Assembly: GCA_963837805.1 (NCBI GenBank)
Contig: CAWIOU010000018.1
Coordinates: 1-64,000 of the forward strand
DNA length: 64,000 nucleotides
From: Bog-756 sp963837805
GTDB lineage: Bacteria > Actinomycetota > Acidimicrobiia > Acidimicrobiales > RAAP-2
Reading direction: 5' to 3'
Positions 7,670 through 17,579 of this stretch are shown here, piece by piece (position 1 is the first letter of the stretch; every line of letters starts with the position of its first letter). The notes beneath the pieces were generated by a model that did not search any database, was not told the DNA's origin, and saw only the letters and a list, made by a program, of their open reading frames with translations. Both the position numbers and the translations under genes were made by a program.

Positions 7670-10024
7670 GTGTCCAGTACAACCAAGGTTGATCTTCAAA
7701 GCGACTCGTCGGAACAGGCCACCGGGTTGTCTCGCGGGCATTGGGGCATCTCCGACGTCCTAGGGTTGGCTTGGGTCGTCGTCGCGGGGGCGTTGGTACT
7801 CATACCCGCACTTGCGCATGGGACCTCGTTGGGGCCATACGACATTCTTCAGAACGGCGGCCTCAACAAGATCCCTAACGCCGAGGTCCACAACCCAACG
7901 CTCCTTGACCAGATTCGACTCTTTATCCCGTGGACGAATCTGGTCTGGACTCAGGTCCATCAAGGTCACCTTCCCCTATGGAATCCGTACAGCGTGCTCG
8001 GGATGCCCCTCGCATTCAACTGGGAGTCGGCCCCCCTCGGCATTCCCGCGTTGGTCGGATACCTGTTCCCCGTCCGACTCGCTTACACGGCCCAAATTGT
8101 CGTCACCATCGTGGTGGCGGGTTCGGGCGTCTACGTGCTCGGGAAGGTGCTCCGTCTGGGCGCGCTCGGTAGCGCCATGGCAGCGGTCGTCTTCGAATTG
8201 AGCGGCCCATTCATCGGGTATCTCGGGTGGCCGCTGTCCTCGGTCATGTCCTGGGCCGGCTGGCTTTTTGCCGCCGTGGTCCTGGTCCTGCGGGGCGACA
8301 AGAGGGCTCCCGCGATCGTGCTCCTCGCCGCAGTGACTGCCTTCGCCATCTATGCAGGCGATCCCGAGGGTGTGCTCTTGCTCGCACTGTCGGCAGCCGT
8401 CTTCGCATTGGCCATGCTCCTGCTCCGACTACCCGCACTCGGAGGATCAGGTCCCATTGTCCGGCCTGCCATCGACTTGGCGCTTTCGGTGCTCGCAGGC
8501 ACCGCTCTTGCCGCGCCACTCATCCTGCCAGGCCTCGAACTTGCGAAGGGGTCCAACCGCACAGTAGTGGGTCCGGCCTTGTTGCCCAAAGGCCTGCCCC
8601 CCAATGAGTTCATCCACCTCATCTTCCAGGGCTTCGACGGCCTCCCTTTGTTGCACAGCCAATGGTTCGGACTCTCCGCCTATGAGGCCACCTGCCTCTA
8701 TGTCGGCGTGATCGTGCTCGTGCTGGCGGCGATGGCGCTTGTTCTGCGCTGGAGGCAACCGGAGGTGCGCGCCATTGCTTTGGTGGCGGTGGTCATGGGA
8801 CTGCTCGTGTTCGTACCCCCACTCGTGTCCGCCCTGGACAATGCCGGCGCCCGCATCTACTGGATATTCGCGATGACGCCGATGGTTCTTGCCGTCGCCG
8901 TTCTCTCCGGCATTGGGATGGACATCCTGGTCCGGTCTCACGGTGAGCAGAACGTCAGGCGTGCGCTTGCCATCGGATTCGCTTCCATGGCGGTGGTTCT
9001 CGGGATCATCTGGCTTGTGGCCAGACGAGGGCTCACTCCGTTACAGGTGACCATCCGCTCAGACAGCTTCGTCTGGCCCACCATCGCGGTGATTGCCGGG
9101 CTGGTGGTTGTGTGGATGCTGGCAAGACCCACGCGGACTCGGACGCGCCTGCTCTCACCGTCCGTCCGTGTCGGGACTGTCGCTGGGTCGCTGCTCCTAC
9201 TTGTGGAGACCGGCTTCCTTGCAGCTTCGGGTGCGCCGCTTCTGTCGTCCAGCTCAAACTACCCAACCTCGACTCCGGAGGTCACAGCTCTGAAGCGTGC
9301 TGTTGGCCCTGCGATCGTGGGTTTTGGAGGTTCGCCTACCTTCTCTTTGAGGGCGGGAATCACGACAAATGCCAACCTTCTCTATGACATCCAGGAGTTC
9401 GCAACCTACGACCCGATGACGCCCCGGGCATACTTTTCGCTGCGTAAAGCGCACGATTCGGGGGTGGCCGAGCACGAAGACATATTCGGTCCGGTGATCA
9501 CCTCATCGCAAGCCGCTCGACTTTACGGGATCAGTTATTTGCTTGAGCCGGCTGGGGTCCCCGGCCCTAAGGGCTCCGTCTTCGATCGCAAGATAGGTAG
9601 CGAGGACTTGTATCGGGTGCCGGGTGCGGCAGCTGCCACCCTCGTGGCCATGCGACCGAATGGGTCGTTGCCCGAAAAATACGCTCGTGGCACACCCGTC
9701 ACCGTGGATCATCCGAGCCCGAATAGCTGGAGAATGGTTACAACCACTGCTGCTTCGGACGTCCTCCGCCTGAGGCTCTCGAACGTACCGGGTTGGCACG
9801 CAACCATTGACGGCAATCCCGTCGAACTCCGTCAGTTTGCAGGCGTAATGTTGGAACTCCGAGTGCCCCCTGGCCGACATCTGGTCGAGCTGCGGTATTG
9901 GCCGAATACCTTCACCATCGGGACCGTCCTGGCCATCGGTAGCGTCTTCGGCCTAGCGATTGCCCTGATCTTCTCTCGGATTCGAGCCCGAAGCCGCGGC
10001 GCCCCAAAAGAGAACGCCACTTGA
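7670..10024 (+). CDS. YfhO-like polytopic membrane protein
   Basis: This is a 784-residue integral membrane protein of the YfhO/GT-C-like class, which in other bacteria is linked to polysaccharide or teichoic acid glycosylation. It has a first membrane segment at about 30-50, then the extracytoplasmic motif HGTSLGPYD and LPLWNPYSVLGMPLAFNW, at least ten further membrane segments to about residue 530, a soluble outer domain (about 540-745, with VPGWHATIDG) and a final membrane helix (about 750-770) before a basic tail. The same architecture appears in the copies at 11837 and 42024. The start is a GTG without a clear ribosome binding site, so the N-terminus is uncertain. It probably acts with the acyltransferase downstream on a surface glycan. 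Confidence 0.85.
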   Translation: MSSTTKVDLQSDSSEQATGLSRGHWGISDVLGLAWVVVAGALVLIPALAHGTSLGPYDILQNGGLNKIPNAEVHNPTLLDQIRLFIPWTNLVWTQVHQGHLPLWNPYSVLGMPLAFNWESAPLGIPALVGYLFPVRLAYTAQIVVTIVVAGSGVYVLGKVLRLGALGSAMAAVVFELSGPFIGYLGWPLSSVMSWAGWLFAAVVLVLRGDKRAPAIVLLAAVTAFAIYAGDPEGVLLLALSAAVFALAMLLLRLPALGGSGPIVRPAIDLALSVLAGTALAAPLILPGLELAKGSNRTVVGPALLPKGLPPNEFIHLIFQGFDGLPLLHSQWFGLSAYEATCLYVGVIVLVLAAMALVLRWRQPEVRAIALVAVVMGLLVFVPPLVSALDNAGARIYWIFAMTPMVLAVAVLSGIGMDILVRSHGEQNVRRALAIGFASMAVVLGIIWLVARRGLTPLQVTIRSDSFVWPTIAVIAGLVVVWMLARPTRTRTRLLSPSVRVGTVAGSLLLLVETGFLAASGAPLLSSSSNYPTSTPEVTALKRAVGPAIVGFGGSPTFSLRAGITTNANLLYDIQEFATYDPMTPRAYFSLRKAHDSGVAEHEDIFGPVITSSQAARLYGISYLLEPAGVPGPKGSVFDRKIGSEDLYRVPGAAAATLVAMRPNGSLPEKYARGTPVTVDHPSPNSWRMVTTTAASDVLRLRLSNVPGWHATIDGNPVELRQFAGVMLELRVPPGRHLVELRYWPNTFTIGTVLAIGSVFGLAIALIFSRIRARSRGAPKENAT

Positions 10025-10217
10025 CTCGAGTAACCGTCCCCATCGGCTCTGATGGACGAGGGAGATGACGAAGTCCGGCAACAGGTCAATCTGACGATCT
10101 GGGTAACGCTGGGCTCCGCCTCTACCAGAAACGGGTCCGGCCGGCTCGAGATCCATTTGGACCTGGTTGACAAGCCATTGATTCCTCGATGAAGCTTTGT
10201 GACCGGCTAACGGCCGG

Positions 10218-11476
10218 ATGAAGCTGCCCGAGAGGGTGGCGAGGGGGGTTTGCAGGTTGATCCGCGACGAAGTCCCAGAGCCGGCACCCACCTCTGGTTC
10301 TCCGCGTCGACTCACCTTTGAAGAAACCTACTCTCAGAGGCGCAACAGCCTGAACTTTCTCCGGCTGGTGATGTGCCTGACGGTGATCGTCTCGCACAGC
10401 ATCACTCTTGGCGGCTTCGGTGACGAATGGATTTTCGGACGGACCACGCTCGCCCTCCCCACCCTCTACGGCTTCTTCGCCCTGAGCGGGTTTCTCATCG
10501 CTGGCTCAGCCACCAAGAACCATGTTGGTCGCTATCTTTGGCAGCGATTCCTGCGAATCATGCCCGGCTACTGGGTCTGCATAATCGTCACGGCGTTCGT
10601 CATCGGAGCGCTGGCGTGGAGTTATGAACCTCACTCGGCGTCTTGCAACATCTCCTCCTGCTACTACTTCATTCCTCGTGCCGGTCCGTTCGACTACGTC
10701 TATCACAATTGGTTCTTAGCAACGAAGCAAGTCCATATCGGACGGACACCACTGGGCGGTCCGGTGCCATACTTTTGGAACAACTCCGTGTGGACTCTGC
10801 TTCCTGAGGTGTTTTGCTACTTGCTTCTCGGCGGCTTGGCTGGCCTAAGGCTTCTCCGCAAACGCGGCGTCGTGGTGGGACTGGCATGCGCCGTGTGGCT
10901 TCTTGAGATTGTGATCGCCTGGCGGGGACCGGCAAACAATGTCTCCTACATTTTCGGACCTTTCATCCTGACTCGGACCTTCTTGTTCGGAGTCATAACC
11001 CTCACTCCGGTATTTCTGGCCGGAACTATCCTTTATCTCTACCGCGACAAGGTGTGGGACTCGGGGTGGCTCGCATTGGGCTTCGTTGTGGTGTTCGTAG
11101 CCGGCGCATGGCTTCCCTTCTTTGGTCAAGAAGTGAGTCGCTTCAACCACTATCTTCCCGGCTCGACCAGCGTGATGGCGCCGGCGCTCGCGTATCCGCT
11201 TCTCTGGCTGGGCATCCACCTTCCGTCTCCGTTCCAAAGAGTCGGGCGCGCAACGACTACTCGTATGGTGTGTACATCTATAGCTGGCCCGTCGGGCAGA
11301 TTCTCGCGATCTGGGGCGTACAACGGTGGGGCTACGTGGCCTATACCCTGTCAGCGATAGCTGGCACCATGTTCTTCGCCGTCCTCAGCTGGCATTTGAT
11401 CGAGAAGCACGCGCTCGAGACTCAAGAAGGTCGATCCGAAGGCTATCTTCACGTCCTCGACGCGGAGGCTGAATGA
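10218..11476 (+). CDS. OafA/YrhL-type acyltransferase 3 family protein, one frame break
   Basis: This is a membrane-bound O-acyltransferase of about 419 residues that would transfer acyl groups to an extracellular or lipid-linked glycan. N-terminal features typical of the family are NFLRLVMCLTVIVSHS (the conserved H in the first helix), the FFALSGFLIAGS segment, and RYLWQRFLRIMPGYWVCI with the conserved arginines. About ten membrane helices follow. The frame breaks at 11244-11246: GTCGGGCGCGC is one G short of the GTC GGG GCG CGC needed to join PSPFQRVG to ARNDYSYGVYIYSWP, the conserved last part. A collapsed G run is the simplest explanation. It lies between two YfhO-type genes. Confidence 0.85.
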
Positions 11477-11836
11477 ACGCGCCGGCGGCGCGGTGAGGTC
11501 GTCTGGGGATTGACAGCAAAGAACATTCGATCGACGCTGAATGATTCCGGAGAGGCCGCCGAGGCTATTGGAGAAGGGCTACTGCATGGCAACGTGTACC
11601 CATCAGAAACGGTTCCAGGTGATCCCATCACCTATCACACATGTAGCCCTTCGCAGGCGTTCGTGTACCTGCGAATCTCGAAGCTCGATCGGGAGCGCGT
11701 GATCATCACCCGAGATGGTCGAACGGGCTCCGGGGAGGAAGCCACACGTGTCGTCGACCATCCCGATATGACGATGGAGTGGCTCGGATGACCGAACGAA
11801 ACGGTGGGCGCGTCAAGTGCCACGGGTGGTGACCGG
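11477..11836. other. intergenic region with one doubtful open frame
   Basis: The 360 bp before the second YfhO gene contain an open frame at 11510-11791 (TTG start, 93 codons, includes TYHTCSPSQAFVYLRISK). Its codon use is mixed, it has no ribosome binding site or leaderless signal, and I recognise no family. It could be the remnant of a gene. I do not call it as one. Confidence 0.4.
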
Positions 11837-14179
11837 ATGACGGCCACTGAAGCGACGGCGGCGCCCATAGATCAGCGCGTCAAAGACGTTGGTGGCGCTC
11901 GAACTGCTCGCTGGCTACCTGACGCGTGCGGCATCGCGTGGCTGGTCGTGGCTGCGGTCGCCATCCTGACGCCGGCGCTGGCCCACGGGACGTCGCTCGG
12001 GCCATACGACTGGCTGGCCCGTTATGGCCTGTCCAAACAGCCGGGCGTGGTGATCCACGACATCCACGGCGACCAGATCCTTCAGATGATTCCGTGGACA
12101 CAACTGGCGTGGACCCAGGTCCACCATGCCCAGCTTCCGCTGTGGAATCCCTACACCGCGTTGGGCATGCCGCTCGCCTTCAATTGGCAATCGGCAACGT
12201 TCAGCCTGCCGGCTCTTGTCGGGTATCTGGTACCGCTCCGGCTTGCCTTCACCGCGCAGGTATTGACGACGCTGATCGTGGCGGGCAGCGGAGCCTACGT
12301 CCTGGGACGGCTCATGAGACTCAGCGTCCTGGCGGCCACCTTTGCGGGAACCGTCTTCGAACTGAGCGGTGCTTTCGTGTTCTGGTTGGGCTGGCCCATC
12401 GGATCGGTCCTGTCGTGGGCGGGTTGGTTGTTCGCCGCCGTTCTCCTGATCACACGCGGAACCCGCCGGGTGCCCAGCATTGTGCTCTTCTCAGTGGCGC
12501 TGGCATTCGCGGTCTACGGGGGACAACCCGACGCGCTCACGTTGCTGATCCTGTCCGTCTTCCTCTTCGCAGTGGCCGTGTTGATCCTGCGAGTGCCGAA
12601 GCTGGGGGGCTCGGGCCCGATTCTGAAGCCACTCTTCGACCTGGCCGTCGCCAGTGTCGCCGGACTTGCCCTGGCCGCCCCCCTGGCCCTACCGGGCTAT
12701 CAGGTCGCGGCCGTGGCGATCCGAACGTTCGAAGGTTCGACATTTGGTCGTCAAGTGGCCTGGACGTACCAGGACTTGGGCCATCTGGCCTTCCAGGGAT
12801 TGGACGGCGTGGCCACCCAACTCAACCCGATCTACCTCGGGATCATCGTGGTGATCCTGGCCCTCGCCGGTGCCTGGTTCAAGAGGCGAGAGTCGCCGGC
12901 GATTGCTCTGATCGTTGTGGCCGTCGTCATGGGGGCGATTGCGTTCGTCCAACCTGTCGAAAACCTCTTGCACCTCATTCCCGGACTCCAGGCGGTCCGT
13001 TGGTACCGGTCGGTGGTCCTGATGGTCCTCTCGGTGTCCGTCCTGGCCGGCCTGGGGATGGACCTCCTGGTCCGCTCGTTCAGGGTTCGTCCGGTGCTCC
13101 GGTGGTTGGGCTCTCGCATTTCTGTTGGCAAGCGTGCGCGCTGCTCGTATTCTGGGCCGTGGGCTACCACAAGCTCCCTCGGGCCCAGGCCTGGGCGAGA
13201 AGCCTCGGATTCCGGTGGTCGCTGGTCGAGTTGGCCATCGGCGCTGGTGGGCGTCGGCATGTTGGCATTGGTGGCGAAGAAGAGCACGCCTGGGGATGTC
13301 AGAGCCGACACGGTCGCCCGGGTAGTGGGCGCGGGGTTCTTGGTCTGTGCGACCGCCTTCCTGGTGGCGAGCGGCGAGCCGCTGTGGCACTCGACCTCGT
13401 CCTACGGGACGGCAACGCCCGCAGAAGACCTCCCTCCAGCGAGCGGTGGGTACGTCGCTCGTCGGGCTGGGATCCAAGAAATGCTTTCTCGCTCCCGGCC
13501 AGGGCATCCATCCGAACGCCAACGTCTTGCTCGACATCCGGGAGCTGGCTGCCTACGACCCGATGCTGCCGCGTGCCTATTTCGAGTCCTGGACAGCAGT
13601 GAGCGGCAAGAAGATCGACACCGCCGGCTATCCATTCATCTCGACATACTGCCCAGGCATCTCGACAGTTGGCTCTTGCTCGGGTCTACGGGGTGGGGTA
13701 CGTCCTCGAGCCCCACAACGTGAGGGGGCCGGAGGGTGCGATCTTCGATCGGCGGATCGGTAACGAGCGCCTCTACCGCATTCCCGACACCGGAGAAGCC
13801 ACGCTGTCACCCATCGGAGCCGGCGGCCGACTTCCGGCGATCACGGCGCCCGGGACGGTGCTCCCGGTCATCCATCCTGACCCCGCCTCGTGGAAGCTGG
13901 TCACGGACGGAGCTGGGGGGCCCTCAGGTACTCCGACTGCGCCTGACCGACGTCCCCGGATGGCATGCCACCATCGACGGGCGCCCGCTCCCGCTGACCA
14001 CCTTCGCCGGGGTGATGCTCCAAGCGAGGGTCCCGCCCGGCCGACACACCGTCGAACTCCACTATTGGCCGGCCACATTCACTTCGGGCATCGTGCTGGC
14101 CGCTATCGCCGCCTTCGGGTTGGTCGTGGCGCTGGTGGTCGATGGCCTTCGCCGCCGACGTGCTTCGGCCTGCGCCTGA
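11837..14179 (+). pseudogene. second YfhO-like membrane protein, at least five frame breaks
   Basis: The conceptual product is a close paralogue of the protein at 7670: HGTSLGPYDWLARYG, LPLWNPYTALGMPLAFNW, then many membrane helices, and at the end VPGWHATIDGRPL. It reads in one frame from the ATG at 11837 to about 13095. It then changes frame near 13100-13130 (perhaps twice), 13235, 13430, 13665 and 13915, each time continuing with residues that align to the paralogue (for example LLDIRELAAYDPMLPRAYF and VYGVGYVLEPHNV). All segments are conserved and no large deletion is visible. This is either a very recent pseudogene or a stretch with clustered sequence errors. Confidence 0.8.
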
Positions 14180-14218
14180 CCCTGCCTGATGCCTCTTCCC
14201 CGACCTACGATGAGGCCG

Positions 14219-14585
14219 ATGGTGCGAGGGATCGAGGCGCGGGTCCGTAGCGATCTGTCTGGCGCTGCCCGGTGCCAGCGAGAAGGTCAGCCACGGCGCC
14301 CCGGCGTTCTTCGCCGGAAGGCAGTTCGTCATGCTCTGGCCCCACGGTCACCACGACAACCGATTCCCACACCTCTGGTGCGCCGCACCCGCCGGTGCTC
14401 AGGAAGGGTTCATCGCTATGCAGCCGGAACGAATGTTCCGGCCCCCGTATGTGGGTGGACGTGGGTGGATCGGGGTACGCCTCGACGGCCAGGTGGACTG
14501 GGATCAGGTGGAGATGCTGTGCGAGGAGGCGTTTCGCTCTGTGGCCTCGAAGAAACTGGTAGCCCTGCTCGAATCGAGGCCTTGA
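14219..14585 (+). CDS. MmcQ/YjbR (DUF419) family protein, frame break near the start
   Basis: Small YjbR-fold proteins of about 120 residues resemble the C-terminal half of MotA-like DNA-binding domains; their role is unknown. Family signatures are clear: LALPGASEKVSHGAPAFF, LWCAAPAGAQE, PERMFRPPYVGGRGWIGVRL and the final EEAFRSVASKKLVALL. The conserved part is open from about 14250 to 14585. It has no start codon in its own frame; the likely start is the ATG at 14219 (MVRGIEARVR) in another frame, joined by a single extra base near 14249. It follows the second YfhO gene by about 40 bp. Confidence 0.75.
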
Positions 14586-14651
14586 CTGACCTCGCAGCCA
14601 ACGCTCTGTGCACGGATCATGCCGCAGTGAGTGGCCATGTGAGGCGCGCAG

Positions 14652-14680
14652 TTTCGAAACTACCTGTTGGGAGGTATATT
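14652..14680 (+). promoter_or_regulatory. leaderless promoter of lipoprotein A
   Basis: TTTCGA at 14652-14657 and TATATT at 14675-14680 are separated by 17 bp. The -10 hexamer ends 6 nt before the ATG at 14687. The paralogous lipoprotein at 19798 has the same TATATT-N6-ATG arrangement. Confidence 0.6.
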
Positions 14681-14686
14681 TCCTGC

Positions 14687-15118
14687 ATGCGGTATTTGTG
14701 GATTGGGGCAGTCGTAAGTATCGCGCTGTTCGGAGCCGCCTGTTCGGGACCTGCCGACAAAACCACGACCCGCACCACCGTCCACCACCGTCACCATCAC
14801 AAGACCACGACGACGACGACGACGACCAAGTCCTCTTCGGCTCCGACCACCAAGTTGGCGTCCACGCCCAAAGATCGACTGGCCTGCTCCTCGTTCGCCG
14901 CACTCGGCAAGGATGTCGGCAAGAGCCACGCAGTGATCGTCAGGGCATTCAAGAAGATGTTCCGTCGGATGAAGCACTCGACGAATCCCGAGCTCCGCAA
15001 GGACGCCCACCAGGCGGCGAAGGGACTCCTCCTACACAATGTCAAGAAGTTCAAGCACGAGTTCACTGGTCTCTATTTGTTGTGCTACTCCATTCAGGTC
15101 GGCACGCCCAGCTCCTGA
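14687..15118 (+). CDS. lipoprotein A with Thr/His-rich linker (paralogue of the 19798 gene)
   Basis: The 143-residue product starts MRYLWIGAVVSIALFGAAC, a lipoprotein signal peptide with the lipobox FGAAC and acylation at C19. A linker rich in threonine and histidine (about 24-60) carries HHRHHHK and eight consecutive threonines. The mature domain (about 66-143) is basic and helical, with two cysteines, in LACSS and LLCYS, that could form a disulfide. The same plan, with cysteine pair and linker, is found in lipoprotein B. The domain is unknown to me. The ATG at 14687 is fixed by TATATT six nt upstream and by the signal peptide. Confidence 0.8.
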   Translation: MRYLWIGAVVSIALFGAACSGPADKTTTRTTVHHRHHHKTTTTTTTTKSSSAPTTKLASTPKDRLACSSFAALGKDVGKSHAVIVRAFKKMFRRMKHSTNPELRKDAHQAAKGLLLHNVKKFKHEFTGLYLLCYSIQVGTPSS

Positions 15119-15139
15119 ACATTGGGAGGGCGAAGTTCC

Positions 15140-17449
15140 TCAGATCATCGACCGGTGTTGCCTCCGCCTGGCGAAGATGTCAGCCGACGTGGCCAGATCG
15201 ACCTGCACCTGTCGTTGATTCTCGAGCAGCTCATCGGCCCACAGCATCTGGAGCGTCTTTCGGAGCAGATCGCCCCGCCGCCGGGCGCGAGCGTCGTCGA
15301 AGGCCTGCTGGAGCACATCGTGCAGGGTCCCGTCGTGAACCGGCGGCGCATCCACCGAATCCCGCCGATCGGTGAGCACGTCGGCGAACTCCTCATACCA
15401 GCGATGACTGGAAGCAAAGGAGTCACGGAGGACCGCTCCGGCGATGGCGACCGATTCGAGCTCGGGCTGACCGGGTCCGGAAGGCAGTTCCGGCAATGTG
15501 GCGAGAGTGAACGCGGCCAGGCGGATCCGGTTCGAGCCGGTGAACAGCTTGGCGACCGTCTCGACCGGTACCACCTTGGCCCCCCGCTCGGTCAGGAATT
15601 GGCGGAAGGCGTCATCGAGCCGCAGATACGCACCCTGCGAGGCACGTTGACCGGACTCGGTGTCCACCTGGCCCTTGGTGACCGTCAACTGATCCACGGC
15701 ATCGGCCAGGTACCCGGAGCTGGCCACGAACGCATCGGACAGGGCGCGCCCGAGTGCCGCCGTGGCCCCCCGCGGCCAGAAGAGCAGCCCCACCACGATG
15801 CTCACGGCACAGCCGATGGCCACGTCCTCGATTCTGGTCAGCCCCACCTTCCAGCCGCTGGGGACGATGATGTTGAACAGGATGACCACCACTACGGTGA
15901 ACGCGGCCTGCCCGGCGGCGAACGAGATCATCGAGGGGGCGACACCCGACAGGAGTACGGCCAGCGGGAGGAGCACCCACAACAAGGCGGTATCGCTACC
16001 GACTCCGACCATGATGGCCGACCCGATCACGAAACCGATCGCCGTCCCCCCGACGGCCCGGAGGGCGGTGGCCCCGGTCCCCAGGGCATTGGACCGAAGC
16101 ACCGAGAGCGTTCCGAGGACGACCCAGAAGCCATGTTCGACGTCGGTCACCTCCACGACGGCGACGGCCAGGGCCAATCCGACCGCTCCGCGCACTGCAT
16201 TGCGGAACCACACCGAACGGAACGAGAGATGCGAGATGGTTCGCCTCCCGAGCAAACGGGACGGAGCTGTATCGATGGCGCCCAATCCCCGGCCGGAGAC
16301 CACGGGGGCGCCCGCGGCCTCGAGGGCCGCGTCGGCCACCATGGCGGTGGCGATCCCGAGGGCACGGGCCCGAAAGCTCGGATCCAACGAGTTGGCGATG
16401 GAGCCGGGCGCGTTTGGTGGCCCTGCCTCGATCATCACGCCGGTGTCGGATTCGGCATCGATCAGTGTCGACACCTCGGCGTCGAGGACCGAGGTGACGA
16501 GCTCGTCGAGCCGCCGGGTGGACTCCTGGAGGGACCGGATGAGGACCGGGTCACTGACCGGATGGGCGTTGCCGTCGCAGATGAGTGAAGCGCTCATTCG
16601 CAGGGTTTCGCACGCCGACAGGAGGAGCGGAAGCACCGCCGACGGCTCCGGGGGGAGAGTCTGGACCACTGGCGCCGTCGTGTTGTCGGCCACCCACTCG
16701 ACCCGGCCGACCAGCTTGGCCACGGCCACCGCTCCGGCGGCGGCGCCGGTGGGAGGATAGGGCGTACCGGCAAACTGGTCCCGGAGCCGCGACAGCTGGG
16801 TCTTGACCACTCCCTGTGCCTCGAGGTCCTCCCGCCCCTCTGCCTGCGCACAGACCACGGCGGCCACGGCGGCCACGGTGGCCGACAGGCGCCGACGGAG
16901 TTCGTCGTGCCACGGCGTCGGCCAGATCAACATGCACGCCGGTATGGAGAAGATGGACGCCACGACCCAGCCCACAAGCCTGGGACCGACGGACGAGGCC
17001 GGCTGGGCCACTGCGACCGGCAGCACGAAGAGCAGAAGCGCGGCCGTCGATCCCGTCGCCGCCGGTGGTGAGAGGATCCCCGCGAAAAGCACGGCGAACC
17101 CGACCACGGCCATGGCCACGACGGCTGCCACCTTGTGTGTCGAGACCACCGTCCCGAGGGTGATGAAGCAGACTCCGACGACGAACAGTCCCCCGTAGGA
17201 GCCGAGTCGGGTCCGGGGTCGCCCGTGGAAGTCGACCAGCAGCAGGAGGGAGAACGCTCCGAAGGCGCCGAAGAGGCTCGTCTGCGAGTTGGTGAAGGCC
17301 AGGTGGGTGAGGCCGAACACCACTGGGATCACCACAGCGGCACGCACCGAGCGCTTGACGGCAAGGTAGCCCGGGTCCCGTGCACTGATCCAGGTGGACA
17401 GCTCCGACCACCGCCGACGGAAGCCCGCCGGAACGACGGCCTCCTCCAT
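15140..17449 (-). CDS. FUSC family membrane protein, putative aromatic acid exporter
   Basis: This 769-residue protein has the duplicated architecture of the FUSC/AaeB-like family: a first bundle of six membrane helices (about 30-170), a cytosolic helical region (about 185-360), a second FUSC-type bundle (about 395-545, beginning FRNAVRGAVGLALAVAVVEV) and a C-terminal cytosolic helical domain (about 560-769). Family members export small aromatic acids or are linked to stress resistance; the substrate here is unknown. It is transcribed alone on the minus strand between two lipoprotein genes. Its length is within the family range. The ATG at 17449 is the first in-frame start. Confidence 0.85.
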   Translation of the reverse strand: MEEAVVPAGFRRRWSELSTWISARDPGYLAVKRSVRAAVVIPVVFGLTHLAFTNSQTSLFGAFGAFSLLLLVDFHGRPRTRLGSYGGLFVVGVCFITLGTVVSTHKVAAVVAMAVVGFAVLFAGILSPPAATGSTAALLLFVLPVAVAQPASSVGPRLVGWVVASIFSIPACMLIWPTPWHDELRRRLSATVAAVAAVVCAQAEGREDLEAQGVVKTQLSRLRDQFAGTPYPPTGAAAGAVAVAKLVGRVEWVADNTTAPVVQTLPPEPSAVLPLLLSACETLRMSASLICDGNAHPVSDPVLIRSLQESTRRLDELVTSVLDAEVSTLIDAESDTGVMIEAGPPNAPGSIANSLDPSFRARALGIATAMVADAALEAAGAPVVSGRGLGAIDTAPSRLLGRRTISHLSFRSVWFRNAVRGAVGLALAVAVVEVTDVEHGFWVVLGTLSVLRSNALGTGATALRAVGGTAIGFVIGSAIMVGVGSDTALLWVLLPLAVLLSGVAPSMISFAAGQAAFTVVVVILFNIIVPSGWKVGLTRIEDVAIGCAVSIVVGLLFWPRGATAALGRALSDAFVASSGYLADAVDQLTVTKGQVDTESGQRASQGAYLRLDDAFRQFLTERGAKVVPVETVAKLFTGSNRIRLAAFTLATLPELPSGPGQPELESVAIAGAVLRDSFASSHRWYEEFADVLTDRRDSVDAPPVHDGTLHDVLQQAFDDARARRRGDLLRKTLQMLWADELLENQRQVQVDLATSADIFARRRQHRSMI

Positions 17450-17579
17450 CAGATCCGCCCTGTGGAACTGGGGGGGCAGTCGTCGGACATATCGCTGGTG
17501 AAACTACCCCGCCACATGGATTCCCGCCGTCGGCCATCGAAGTCGTCAGAGGACCGTCCGACCCTGCCAGGATTGCCGG

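Noticed and set aside
14800..14830. ACG repeat considered as a regulatory microsatellite
   Set aside because: It encodes the threonine run of the lipoprotein A linker.
15122..16588. 488-codon open frame antisense to the FUSC gene
   Set aside because: High-GC coding DNA gives long antisense frames. Its product is low-complexity, rich in Gly, His, Arg and Asp, with no family signature, while the opposite strand encodes a clear membrane protein.
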